From NCBI GenBank assembly GCA_023807065.1, contig JAJJLU010000343.1:1-64000 (forward strand): DNA of 64,000 nt, given 5' to 3'. Source of the DNA: Isotricha intestinalis. Lineage: Eukaryota; Ciliophora; Litostomatea; Vestibuliferida; Isotrichidae. Under the pieces are notes generated by a model. The model was given only the letters and a program-made list of their open reading frames with translations. It did no database searches and was not told the DNA's origin. The position numbers and the translations under genes are program-made. How positions within the stretch are numbered: position 1 is the first letter of the stretch; every line of letters starts with the position of its first letter. Below are positions 30,456 to 39,618 of this stretch, piece by piece.

Positions 30456-32720
30456 ATGAACGATAATTTGCCTGATGGAAAATATTTAAACATTGGTACA
30501 TTTAGAGTTTCAACTTTAGTTTTAAATTTAGAAGATTTAGAAGATGAAAAAGAGTTTATCAATTTATTTATAAAAGGTTTGGAAATAGGATATCGAAGTT
30601 TTCATTTAGGAAAAAATAATATAAAATTTTTATTTGAAAATAAAGAAATAGAAGAAAAAGTAAAGAATTTAAATAAAAAAATTGAACAAAATGAAAAAAA
30701 CGAACGAAATGAAAAAAATGAACAAAACAAAACAAATGAACAAAATGAAAAAATTGTAATATTTATAGAAATAAATAATGATAATATATTAGAAATCATA
30801 AAGAACAATAATTCAACAAAAAAAGAACAATTTAATTTTTGTTGTTTATTAAATCATGATAAAGTTTACAAAAAAGAAAAAAAAGATAATATAATTTATG
30901 GACAATATAATGGTTCAACTCTTCCTGATGGTAAAGATATATTAATAAATAAAATAGAATTCAATCCTTTCTTTTTCAAAGATTTACCTAAACAAACATT
31001 ATCTAAATCTATTTTTTGTGGAAACAATGAATTATTATTACATAATAAAATTGTAAAAAAAATTTCTGAAAAATACAAAAAATCAGTTTATCAAATAATA
31101 ATTAAATGGAACATTCAAAAAGATAATTGTGTTTTAATAAAAACAACTGAAGAAAAATTTTTAAAAGAAGATTTTGATGTTTTTGATTTTAAACTGGAAC
31201 AAAAAGAAATGGAAAAAATTAATAGTTTAAAAAATGTATTTAATTTAATTAAATTCGAAAAAGATTTTAAAAAAAGAAAATATATAAAATGTTTAAATGG
31301 AAATTGTCCTTTTCCAGTATTAATTAAATTTAAATATAATAATAAAATAATAGTTTCATGTAGAGCAAATCATGAAAACGAATATAATTCATTAAAAGAC
31401 TATTTTTTAGAATATAATAATAAAAAAACAATTTTTAAATGTGATGAATGTAAAAATTCTCTTTATGAATCAGAAGAAAAAAAATATTGTAATATATGTG
31501 ATAATTATTTTCATGATAATAATAAAGAATGTTTACATTATCATTATTTATTTTATCCAATAGGAATATTAAATTTATGTCCTTTTCATTATCAAAAAAT
31601 TCAATCCTTTTATAAAAGTGATACTGGATTTGAAAAAGGAATTTGTAAAGAATGCATTGAACAATTTAATATTCAAAATCAAGAAGAATTTCATTTTTTA
31701 GATGAAAAAGAAGAATCTTTGTTGAACTTTTTAAAAAATTGTGATTTAATTATTTGTCAAAATGAAAAATATTTAATTGAACAATATTTTTATTTTAAAA
31801 ATGAAAAAATTGAAAATTTTGAAGTGATTCAAAGTGCAAAAAATCTTTTGTCAATTTATCCAAAAATAATTGGTGATTTTTATTTTGGTGAAAATCAAAA
31901 AGTTCAAAGACGTCAATTCAACGACAATATAAATCAAAATACCATTCTATTTTTAATAATAAATAATGATGAATATATAACATATGATCAAGATTCAAAT
32001 GTTAAATTATTTGCATTTAAAGAAAATACAGATTTTCAAGAAACTATAAATTATGGGAATTATAATTTAAAAAATATATTATTTGAAAAAAATTCCTTAA
32101 TAATATTAACAAAAGAGAAATATATAATTTTTCATGATTATTTAAACAAAGAAAATAAAGAAGAAAAGAATTATAAAGATATAATATATGCTTCCAATGC
32201 AATTTTAGTAGAAGATACTTTAGAAAATAAAATAGATATAAAAGAAAAAGATGAAAATAATGGATTTATTACTAAAGTTCCAATAAGAAATAAAACTCTT
32301 GAAGATTTTATTATGATTTATGATAAAAATAACGAAAATAATATGATAAATGAAAACAATGGTGATTTATCATTTTTATATTATTATAAAAAAGATTCAT
32401 TTATCTTTAATTTTACTTTTCAAAATTTTAAATCTTTTAATTTTATTAATAATAAAAAAACTGAATCTATCTTCCAAAGAATAATTCCTTATAATTGCAA
32501 TGTTATTTTCTTCTTGACTTACGATTTTGATATTTATTATTGGAAATTAGATGATAATGAAAACGATGATTTTAGAATATTTAAAACAAGTGATGAAGTC
32601 TTTGAATTATGTAAAACTTGTAAAAATATTTTCCTTTCAGGGCAATCTTTAGTCTTATACACTCCTGAAGGAATCACTTCTGAAAAATATGTTTCAATAA
32701 GTGATTTAATTACCAGTTAA
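30456..32720 (+). CDS. Degenerate aldo/keto-reductase domain fused to a Cys/His-rich region
   Basis: A 754-residue protein. Residues 1-270 follow the aldo/keto-reductase order: IGTFRVS (start strand), LEIGYRSFHLG (45-52, equal to the VGYRHIDTA motif), IEFNPFF (167-173, equal to EIHPYL), then KIVKKISEKYKKSVYQIIIKWNIQKDNCVLIKTT (198-231) and DFDVFDFKLEQKEMEKINSL (238-258), the classic final helix-strand set. The catalytic Asp of GYRHID is replaced by His, and the Tyr and Lys of the tetrad are not recognisable, so it is probably not an enzyme. Residues 278-400 hold about a dozen Cys and several His (CDEC, CNIC, CLHYH, CPFH, CKEC), a zinc-binding B-box/RING-like arrangement. The last ~330 residues are beta-rich and unrecognised. 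A low-complexity NE/K repeat interrupts the AKR part. Confidence 0.65.
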   Translation: MNDNLPDGKYLNIGTFRVSTLVLNLEDLEDEKEFINLFIKGLEIGYRSFHLGKNNIKFLFENKEIEEKVKNLNKKIEQNEKNERNEKNEQNKTNEQNEKIVIFIEINNDNILEIIKNNNSTKKEQFNFCCLLNHDKVYKKEKKDNIIYGQYNGSTLPDGKDILINKIEFNPFFFKDLPKQTLSKSIFCGNNELLLHNKIVKKISEKYKKSVYQIIIKWNIQKDNCVLIKTTEEKFLKEDFDVFDFKLEQKEMEKINSLKNVFNLIKFEKDFKKRKYIKCLNGNCPFPVLIKFKYNNKIIVSCRANHENEYNSLKDYFLEYNNKKTIFKCDECKNSLYESEEKKYCNICDNYFHDNNKECLHYHYLFYPIGILNLCPFHYQKIQSFYKSDTGFEKGICKECIEQFNIQNQEEFHFLDEKEESLLNFLKNCDLIICQNEKYLIEQYFYFKNEKIENFEVIQSAKNLLSIYPKIIGDFYFGENQKVQRRQFNDNINQNTILFLIINNDEYITYDQDSNVKLFAFKENTDFQETINYGNYNLKNILFEKNSLIILTKEKYIIFHDYLNKENKEEKNYKDIIYASNAILVEDTLENKIDIKEKDENNGFITKVPIRNKTLEDFIMIYDKNNENNMINENNGDLSFLYYYKKDSFIFNFTFQNFKSFNFINNKKTESIFQRIIPYNCNVIFFLTYDFDIYYWKLDDNENDDFRIFKTSDEVFELCKTCKNIFLSGQSLVLYTPEGITSEKYVSISDLITS
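30684..30752 (+). repeat. Short in-frame coding repeat (Asn-Glu-Lys/Gln)
   Basis: Imperfect units of 9-15 nt such as GAACAAAATGAAAAA, coding EQNEK, NERNEK, NEQNK, TNEQNEK (residues 77-99 of the AKR-like protein). The unit length is a multiple of three, so length changes keep the frame. Confidence 0.7.
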
Positions 32721-33263
32721 TAAATTTGAGTTATTAAATTTTAAACATTAATTTATATTACTCAAATAAATTTTTTTATTAAAAAAAATACTATTTTATA
32801 AAAAATAAATATAATATAATATGAGATAAGGCTGGAAAAATAATTTTTATATTTCCACAAAAAATTTGGGAATCTTATTTTAAAATTTTAAAAATTTAAG
32901 AAATTATAACTTTTAATATTTTTATGAAATTTTTTTGATTGTTTAATTTCTTTATTTGAGAAAACTTCAGAAAAAAGCACTTTTTTTTATATATTATTTA
33001 ATATATAACTTCACTATTAATTTTATTTTTTACATATTTTTACTCTTTTTTACATTTTAATATCTTTCTATGTTCAAATATATAAAAAGATATTGAAATA
33101 TGCAATAAATAAAAAATATATAAGTTAACCTGAAATCAAAAATTAATAAAATCAATTAATAAAAAAAATTAAATAATAATTTATTTGAAAAAAAAAAAAT
33201 ATATAAATGTGTTAATTGATTATTTTTTATTTTCTTAAATATTTAATTTTAAATAAAAATAAA
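32721..33263. other. Intergenic region between converging genes
   Basis: About 540 bp between the AKR-like gene (+) and the small secreted-protein gene (-). A short imperfect hairpin (GGAAAAATA/TATATTTCC, around 32833-32855) and poly-T tracts are present. No RNA gene or ORF is supported. Confidence 0.4.
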
Positions 33264-33728
33264 TTATAAATCACTAGTTTTTCCTTCTTTCTTTTTTTTT
33301 TCTTCATTTTTCATATTTTTTTCAAATTCTTGTAAATTTGTATTAGATAAAACTTTTCCAAAAATTTCTTGAATTTTTTCTTGTTTCAAATAATCTTTAA
33401 TTTTATCAACTTCAATTGTATCAGGAACTTCTTTTAATAAAAGTGCAACAACTTGATTTAAAAGTAAATTAAACATTTTTTGTTCTTCTCCTTCTAAAAT
33501 TTTTTTTTCTTCTTTTTTTTCAACTTCTTCTTTTCCTTCATCAAATAATTTTCTAAAAATTTTCTCAAATTGAGATTTATTTATTGTATTTTCTTTATCT
33601 AAATTTTCTGATTTAAGAATCATTTTAATTCTTTCTTCTAATTGTTTTTCTTCTAATGAACCATTTTTCTTTTCTTCACATTTTATTATTAAAATTATTA
33701 ATAAAAATGAAAAAAATGATGTTTTCAT
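33264..33728 (-). CDS. Small secreted or ER-luminal charged protein
   Basis: 154 residues if ATG 33728 is used; I prefer it to the frame's first ATG (33761) because it opens a clean signal peptide, MKTSFFSFLLIILIIKCEEKK. The rest is a Glu/Lys-rich, helical protein with no Cys in its mature part and no membrane span: LDKENTINKSQFEKIFRKLF is loosely EF-hand-like but lacks the spacing of a calcium loop. A hydrophobic helix (MFNLLLNQVVALLLKEVP) near residues 85-102 is the only non-polar segment. No family recognised; role unknown. Confidence 0.6.
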   Translation of the reverse strand: MKTSFFSFLLIILIIKCEEKKNGSLEEKQLEERIKMILKSENLDKENTINKSQFEKIFRKLFDEGKEEVEKKEEKKILEGEEQKMFNLLLNQVVALLLKEVPDTIEVDKIKDYLKQEKIQEIFGKVLSNTNLQEFEKNMKNEEKKKKEGKTSDL

Positions 33729-33886
33729 TTTTTTAATTAAAATTAATTTAAAAAATCCCATTAAATATCATTAAACAATAAGTTAAATAAAATAAATTGA
33801 AAAACACTCATTATCTATAAATAAAATAATATTTAAATTATATTTTCATATAAAAATACATAAAATAATGAAAAAATAAATAAAAA

Positions 33887-34765
33887 TTATAAACTATCAT
33901 CTTTAAGATTTAAAGTAATTACTTTATTTCTATTAGTTTTAGGACGATAATCATTTTCAATGACATTATTTTTAAAATGAAGATTACGAAAAGAAAATTC
34001 TCTTTTATATTTAATTTTTTTGTTTTCATTAATATTTTTATTAATATAATCATTAAAAATTGGATGTTGATTTTGATAATTTTGAAAATGTTTTTCTTTT
34101 TTAAAATTACTTATTTTTTTATTTGAATCTTTTTTATTTTCAATTAAATTTGTTTCATTACTATATTTCATTTTTATTAATTCAATTTTAAATTCTTTAT
34201 TTTCATTAAATAATATTTTACTTGATTTACCTCCATAATTTCTCTTCTTTGTAATTATATTTCTAAAAGAATGATGAATTGTATTTCTTGGAGTTTTTAA
34301 AGTCTTTGTTATTGATTCATTTCTTCTATTTTTTATATTATTTAATATTTTTCTCATTATAATTAATCCTTTTTTCTTTAATTTATTTCTTTCAATAATT
34401 AAATTATTTATATTATTCATTTCTATATTTTTTGGAGTTTCAAATTGTTTAATTTTACTTTTGGATAATAATTTTTTTTTTGAACTTTTTTCTCCTTCAA
34501 ATTTCTCAAGTAAATCAATGGGAATTATATCTAAATGAAGATTCGAGTAGTTTTTACTTTTACATGATTGATTATTTATATTATCATTTCTTATTATTTT
34601 ATTTATTATACAAACTTCATAATTTTCACAATTATAATTATATAATTCTTTTAAATTGAATCCATTTATTCTTATCAGATCTTTTCTTTTAAAATTAGTT
34701 AAAATTTCATTATTTATTAAATTTAAAAGTTTTCCTCTTATTTTATTAACTTTTTGTCTTTTCAT
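33887..34765 (-). CDS. Basic Asn/Lys-rich protein of unknown function
   Basis: A 292-residue, very basic protein with no recognised domain or membrane segment. The N-terminus (MKRQKVNKIRGKLLNLINNEIL) is helical; several Cys occur in residues 50-75 (NYNCENYEVCIINK, QSCKSKNYS) but not in a zinc-finger spacing I recognise. R/K clusters (KKRNYGGKSSK, RNRRNES) could be nuclear-localisation signals. It is kept as a gene because the frame is long for this AT level, starts with ATG and ends cleanly with TAA. It is divergent from the membrane-protein gene at 35185. Confidence 0.55.
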   Translation of the reverse strand: MKRQKVNKIRGKLLNLINNEILTNFKRKDLIRINGFNLKELYNYNCENYEVCIINKIIRNDNINNQSCKSKNYSNLHLDIIPIDLLEKFEGEKSSKKKLLSKSKIKQFETPKNIEMNNINNLIIERNKLKKKGLIIMRKILNNIKNRRNESITKTLKTPRNTIHHSFRNIITKKRNYGGKSSKILFNENKEFKIELIKMKYSNETNLIENKKDSNKKISNFKKEKHFQNYQNQHPIFNDYINKNINENKKIKYKREFSFRNLHFKNNVIENDYRPKTNRNKVITLNLKDDSL

Positions 34766-35184
34766 TTACTTTTTTCAAATTAATATTTATTGTTTAAAAA
34801 AATAAAAATATCTTATAATTAATTATTTTGATTATTTAAAAAAAAAAATAGTTTTTTTTTTTCAAAACAAATAATAGAATTTAATTGAATTATGATTTGA
34901 ACAAAAAAAAATTGTAAAAAAGAAAAAAATAATAAACAAAAGAAATTCTTAAAATTTTAACAAAATAAAGAGAATAAAAAATTAAGGAAATTTAATATAA
35001 TCATATTTTTTCAATTAAAAAAACATAGTTTAATTCTATTATCATAGATAATTAAACCATATATTGATTATAATAATTACTTTATATAAAAAATTTTATA
35101 TACTTTAATTTAAATATATAAATTAAAAATAGAATAATACAAATCATAAAAATAATATTCTTAATTTTATTTTTAAAAAAAAAA
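34766..35184. other. Divergent promoter region
   Basis: About 420 bp between the basic-protein gene (-) and the first two-pass membrane-protein gene (+); A-rich tracts only. The last 10 bases before the + strand start are all A. Confidence 0.4.
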
Positions 35185-37008
35185 ATGTTGGGAAATTTTT
35201 TTGAAAAAATAGATTTATTAGGTTCAAAGTTTCATTTTTACGATGGATTATCATTATATAAGAGAACAGTAATAGGAGGAATATTAACATTTTTCCTAGG
35301 AATAATATCAATAAGTTTCATATATATTTATGGAAGAGAAATATTAAAAAAAAACAATCCAAACATAACAATATCAATTCAAAATGATTCAATATATGAA
35401 TATATAGACTTAAAAAAAGAAAAAATAATATTTGCATTTAGAATAGAAGATTATTATGGTAATTATATAAATGTTTCAAATATTTTATATATGAAAATAT
35501 ATTATCATAGTTTTGAACCAGATAATAAAGGTAAATATAGAGCAATAATAAAAGATGAATTAGTTAATTATCATATATGTAATGATAATGATTTTTATAA
35601 TGAAAATTTAACTAAATATTATGGAATTTTATTTTGCGGTGATTTAGGAGAAAAAAAATTTGGAGGTTATTGGGATAATCCTTATATGTATTATTTTGAA
35701 TTTCAAGTTTATTTCTGTTTTAATGGAAGTAATTATTCAATTAATAATAATTGTACTTCTATTCAAACTTTAAATAAATTATTTAATCAAGAAAAACCTA
35801 TTTATTTCAGTTTTTATTACCCTATTATTGAATTTGATCCTCTTTCATATAATAATCCTTTAAGAATTCATTATAAAAATTATTATTATACTATTAATCA
35901 TAAAAGTCAAAGAGAAGATGAATTTTATTTAAAAAAAACTATTTTAAATGATGATAAAGGATATATTTTAAATAAATTTGAAAAAAATTATTTTTGGGGA
36001 ATTGATAAAATTATTTCTTCATATAATTTTTTTTCAGAAGAAGAATTAACAATTGAAAATTCTTCTTCTAAAATTTATTCTTTATCTCTTTTTAATAATG
36101 TTGAAAAAAATTATTATAGTAGACATTACACCAAATTTCATCATGTAATTGCAATTGTAAGTAGTTTAATTAATTTAATTTTAAATGGATGTTGTTTTAT
36201 TTCTCATGTTATTGGAGAAAGTATAAGAAAATTAGATACTTTAAATAATTTTTTTGAATTTGAAGAAGAAAAAGAGTTTTTGTTTATCAAAAAATTTAAT
36301 TCTCATACTTTAAAAAATACTAAAATATTATCTCCTTTAAAAACGAATAAAACTCAAAAAATAAAAAAATTTTTATTAATTAATCAATTTGGAACATCTA
36401 TAATTAATGAAAATAAAAAAGAAGATTTTTTTAAAATTCAAAATTTAACTCATCAAAAAAAAAATGATAATAAAAATAAAAATGTTAATTATACTGATCA
36501 ATCTTATGGACATTTATTTTGCCAAAGAAAAAGTTTACCTATAATGAATTCTAATGTTCAAAAACTTGATGATAATAATTTTAAAAAATCAAAATTAACT
36601 TTAAAGCATATTTTTCTTGAGAATATTATTATTTATGTTTTTTTTTGTTGTTCCAATAAAAAAATGTATACAAAATATTTCAATATAAAACATTCAAATT
36701 TACTTCAATATTATTATATTTCTCTTATTCAAATTAATAGATATTTAAAATTTATTCAAGAATATTATTTTTTAAAAAAAGCTTTTTTAAATGAGGCTCA
36801 AATACAAAGTTTATTATTTTTGAAAAAAATAAATTTAACTAATAAAATAGATCGAGATAATATATCTGGAAATAAAAAAAATCTTGTTGTTGAGGAAAAT
36901 ATTATTAATTATTATAAATCAAAATTATCTTCTCATGATTTTTCTAAAATAGATAAATTTCTTTTGACAAATTTAATAAATGATATTAAGGAACAAATCA
37001 TTGTTTAA
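35185..37008 (+). CDS. Two-pass membrane protein of a ciliate-expanded family, copy 1
   Basis: A 607-residue protein. N-terminus FFEKIDLLGSKFHFYDG...YKRTVIGGILTFFLGIISISFIYIY: a short cytoplasmic part with F-D-x-x-G, then YK.T..GG and one membrane span (about 27-50). A large extracellular or luminal region (about 50-315) with Cys and Asn-glycosylation sites follows, then a second span (about 317-340, VIAIVSSLINLILNGCCFISHVIG) and a charged cytoplasmic tail. The same order is found in the converging gene at 37408-39132, so they are relatives. Proteins with this pattern, annotated only as putative transmembrane proteins, are as far as I know abundant in Tetrahymena and Paramecium; function unknown. 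The start is the first ATG after a run of ten A. Confidence 0.7.
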   Translation: MLGNFFEKIDLLGSKFHFYDGLSLYKRTVIGGILTFFLGIISISFIYIYGREILKKNNPNITISIQNDSIYEYIDLKKEKIIFAFRIEDYYGNYINVSNILYMKIYYHSFEPDNKGKYRAIIKDELVNYHICNDNDFYNENLTKYYGILFCGDLGEKKFGGYWDNPYMYYFEFQVYFCFNGSNYSINNNCTSIQTLNKLFNQEKPIYFSFYYPIIEFDPLSYNNPLRIHYKNYYYTINHKSQREDEFYLKKTILNDDKGYILNKFEKNYFWGIDKIISSYNFFSEEELTIENSSSKIYSLSLFNNVEKNYYSRHYTKFHHVIAIVSSLINLILNGCCFISHVIGESIRKLDTLNNFFEFEEEKEFLFIKKFNSHTLKNTKILSPLKTNKTQKIKKFLLINQFGTSIINENKKEDFFKIQNLTHQKKNDNKNKNVNYTDQSYGHLFCQRKSLPIMNSNVQKLDDNNFKKSKLTLKHIFLENIIIYVFFCCSNKKMYTKYFNIKHSNLLQYYYISLIQINRYLKFIQEYYFLKKAFLNEAQIQSLLFLKKINLTNKIDRDNISGNKKNLVVEENIINYYKSKLSSHDFSKIDKFLLTNLINDIKEQIIV

Positions 37009-37407
37009 AATTTTCACTTGTTAATAATATTAAAAGTAAACTTTTTAATTGGAATATTAATAAAATTTATTTTTAATATTATATATCAAATTTTAAATAA
37101 TATAATTATATACTCACATATATTTATGATTTATAAATATGTTATTATTATATATAAAATTATACACTGTAATAATTTATAATCTAATATCAATTTTAGA
37201 TTTATATTCTCCAGAATATAACTAAGATTTAAAAGAGATATTTATTATTTAAGCTTAATAAAAGAATTAAATCAAGAAATTAATGATTATAATAATAAAA
37301 TGAATCTTAAGTTGCTATTATTCAATCAATAAATTAAGAAATAAATCAATTTCAATTTTCATATTTAACTTTATACTTTGTTTTAATTTAACTAAAATTA
37401 ATTAAAT
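37009..37407. other. Intergenic region between converging membrane-protein genes
   Basis: About 400 bp, plain AT sequence apart from the perfect inverted repeat at 37202-37221. No ORF or RNA gene recognised. Confidence 0.4.
37202..37221. other. Perfect 9-bp inverted repeat (hairpin) between converging genes
   Basis: Arms TTATATTCT (37202-37210) and AGAATATAA (37213-37221) around a 2-base centre CC. It could be a 3' processing or termination structure, or a palindromic protein site; in such AT-rich DNA it may also be chance. Confidence 0.5.
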
Positions 37408-39132
37408 TTAAATTATTATAGAATTACGGTCAATATTTATTTTATCTACAAATTCTTTAATAATTATTTCTTTTAAAATATTTGTTTCATTTTCTTTTTC
37501 ATGTTTTTTTTTAAAAGAAATATTTTGATTAATATTATTTTTTATAAATATTTTAGTTAAAGGATTAAAACAATGATGGAAAATATTTCTGTTTTCATTA
37601 GAAAAAAAAGAAATATCAAATTTATCGATTAAATTTATTTTTTGAATTAAATTATTTACTTCAATTTGATTTAATATAATTTCTTCTATTATTGCAAAAT
37701 TTCTTAAATTCCTACTTTTACTAAATATTAAATTTTTTGGACAAAAAATTAATTGAACATTAAAACTTTCAAGAAAAGATAAATTAAATTTAAATTTATG
37801 ACTATCATTTTTATGAAATATTTTTTTTTTACAATTTTGTGAAATTATTGTGGATTCTTTATTATTATTACCTTTAATAGATTTATGATTAAGAATGATA
37901 GAAGAAAAAAAATTATTTTTTTGATTTTCCTTACATTTATTAAAATGAGAAGAAGTTTTTTGATTATAAGTTAATTGAGTATTACCTTGATTTCCATTTA
38001 ATAATAAAGAATAAGTTCCATTTAAAGTATAATGTTTAGAAACAATATTTGATTCATTATGTTCAATATAATTACATATATTTTCATTAATTATATTTTC
38101 ATTCATTCTATTATAACAATAAATATAATTTAAACAAAATACAATAATATATCCTAATTGAAATAAACCATTAATATCAGAAAATAAATCTTGAATTTTA
38201 TAATATTTCCTATTAATAATTTTTTTAGTTCCATCCATATTTAAACTTAAAGCAAAGAAAGAATTATTAACAGTAGGATTATGTCTATCATCAATAGAAT
38301 TATAAGTAGAAGATAAAGTAGTTAAATTTTTTTTTTTATGATTAAAAAAAAGAATTCCTTCATCTGACATATATTCAACTTCTTGAAAAAGATACCATTC
38401 TCTTTTATAAATAGAAGAAGAAGCTTGAATTAAATCAGATCTAATATATGGAACAGCATTATTTTTTAAGTTATTATGATTAAAATAAACATCTAATAAT
38501 TTAACATAAATAAAAACATTATCTAAAATTTCTTTAGATTTTTCAAAAGGATAACAATCATTTTTAAGAGTATTATTAGTACAAAGAGTAATCCAAAAAA
38601 CAATTCCAGTATAACCAGTTTCACCATAAACTCCAGTAGAATTAATATTATTTTTAATTGATTCTTCAGAAAAACAAATTGAATCATTAATTAATTTTTC
38701 ATCTTTCCATAAATCATAATTTTCATATGTTGAAATATTACATTTTTCAATTGAAATTGGAAAAATTTCTGTTTTTGAGTAAAGTGAGCCATTTTCATTA
38801 TATCTTTTATCAGTCCATATATCTGCATATATAGAATAAATTTTTGATGAATTTTCTATTTTTCTATAATATTTATCTAGTATTATTATTGAAAAATCTT
38901 CCTTTGAATATACTTTTTTTGCTCTTGAAATTGTTACTATATTTTCATATATAGTAAAACTTTTTCTTGAAATAAAAATATAAAAAAAATATGATGAGAT
39001 TATTAATACAAATATTAATAATCCTAAACTTAAAAATCCTCCTATTGATGTTTTATAACGAAAATCTCCCTTATAGAAAATTCGAGGAGACACTCCTATA
39101 AAATCAAATTTTTTTAAAAAACTTTCATTCAT
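37408..39132 (-). CDS. Two-pass membrane protein of a ciliate-expanded family, copy 2
   Basis: A 574-residue protein with the same plan as the gene it faces: FLKKFDFIGVSPRIFYKGDFRYKTSIGGFLSLGLLIFV (F-D-x-x-G, then YKTS.GG) leading into a membrane span (about 33-55); a large ectodomain with several Cys (KCNIS, SICFSEE, TLCTNN, NDCYPF) and Asn-glycosylation sites; a second span at about 325-345 (GLFQLGYIIVFCLNYIYCYN); and a basic cytoplasmic tail. Sequence identity with copy 1 is low outside the N-terminal signature, so the two separated long ago. Function unknown. Confidence 0.7.
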   Translation of the reverse strand: MNESFLKKFDFIGVSPRIFYKGDFRYKTSIGGFLSLGLLIFVLIISSYFFYIFISRKSFTIYENIVTISRAKKVYSKEDFSIIILDKYYRKIENSSKIYSIYADIWTDKRYNENGSLYSKTEIFPISIEKCNISTYENYDLWKDEKLINDSICFSEESIKNNINSTGVYGETGYTGIVFWITLCTNNTLKNDCYPFEKSKEILDNVFIYVKLLDVYFNHNNLKNNAVPYIRSDLIQASSSIYKREWYLFQEVEYMSDEGILFFNHKKKNLTTLSSTYNSIDDRHNPTVNNSFFALSLNMDGTKKIINRKYYKIQDLFSDINGLFQLGYIIVFCLNYIYCYNRMNENIINENICNYIEHNESNIVSKHYTLNGTYSLLLNGNQGNTQLTYNQKTSSHFNKCKENQKNNFFSSIILNHKSIKGNNNKESTIISQNCKKKIFHKNDSHKFKFNLSFLESFNVQLIFCPKNLIFSKSRNLRNFAIIEEIILNQIEVNNLIQKINLIDKFDISFFSNENRNIFHHCFNPLTKIFIKNNINQNISFKKKHEKENETNILKEIIIKEFVDKINIDRNSIII

Positions 39133-39618
39133 TTATTTTGTTAATAAAATTTTTTTCTCAATTCATATTATTAATCAAAAAATAAAACTTTTATTTTAAA
39201 AAAAATAAAAAAGAATATAAAAACAATAATTTACTTTTTTTATTTAAAAATTTTAAAATTTTTTTATTTATATATATTCCATTTTTTTAAATCATTTCAT
39301 GTTACCTATACTGTGATATTTTTTTTTTTATTTTTAATTAAAATTTAGATAAATGATATGGTAGCCTTCAGTGGTTTTTTATTTTTGAGGGAACTTTTAA
39401 AGGAAAAAACATAAATTGTATTGAAGAAGAAGTTTAATTTGATTTTTAATTTTTAACTTGTTTGAGTTGGGATTTAATTTTTTATGTTAAATTATTTTTT
39501 TTTTGATTTATGATTTAAAGGATTTTTGTTGATTTTTTAAATGGAAAATTATTTTTTGTTATTAATAAACATTTAAATTAAAAACTAATATTTAAAAACA
39601 TTTTTCTATAAAACAAGA
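39133..39618. other. Intergenic region upstream of membrane-protein copy 2
   Basis: About 485 bp holding the promoter of 37408-39132 and the 3' end of TRM13. A slightly G/C-richer patch (about 39355-39405, ATGGTAGCCTTCAGTGG and then GAGGGAAC) stands out, but I could not match it to a known small RNA. Confidence 0.4.

Noticed and set aside
33600..33700. EF-hand in the small secreted protein
   Set aside because: The DKENTINKSQFE stretch lacks the 1-3-5-7-9-12 ligand spacing.
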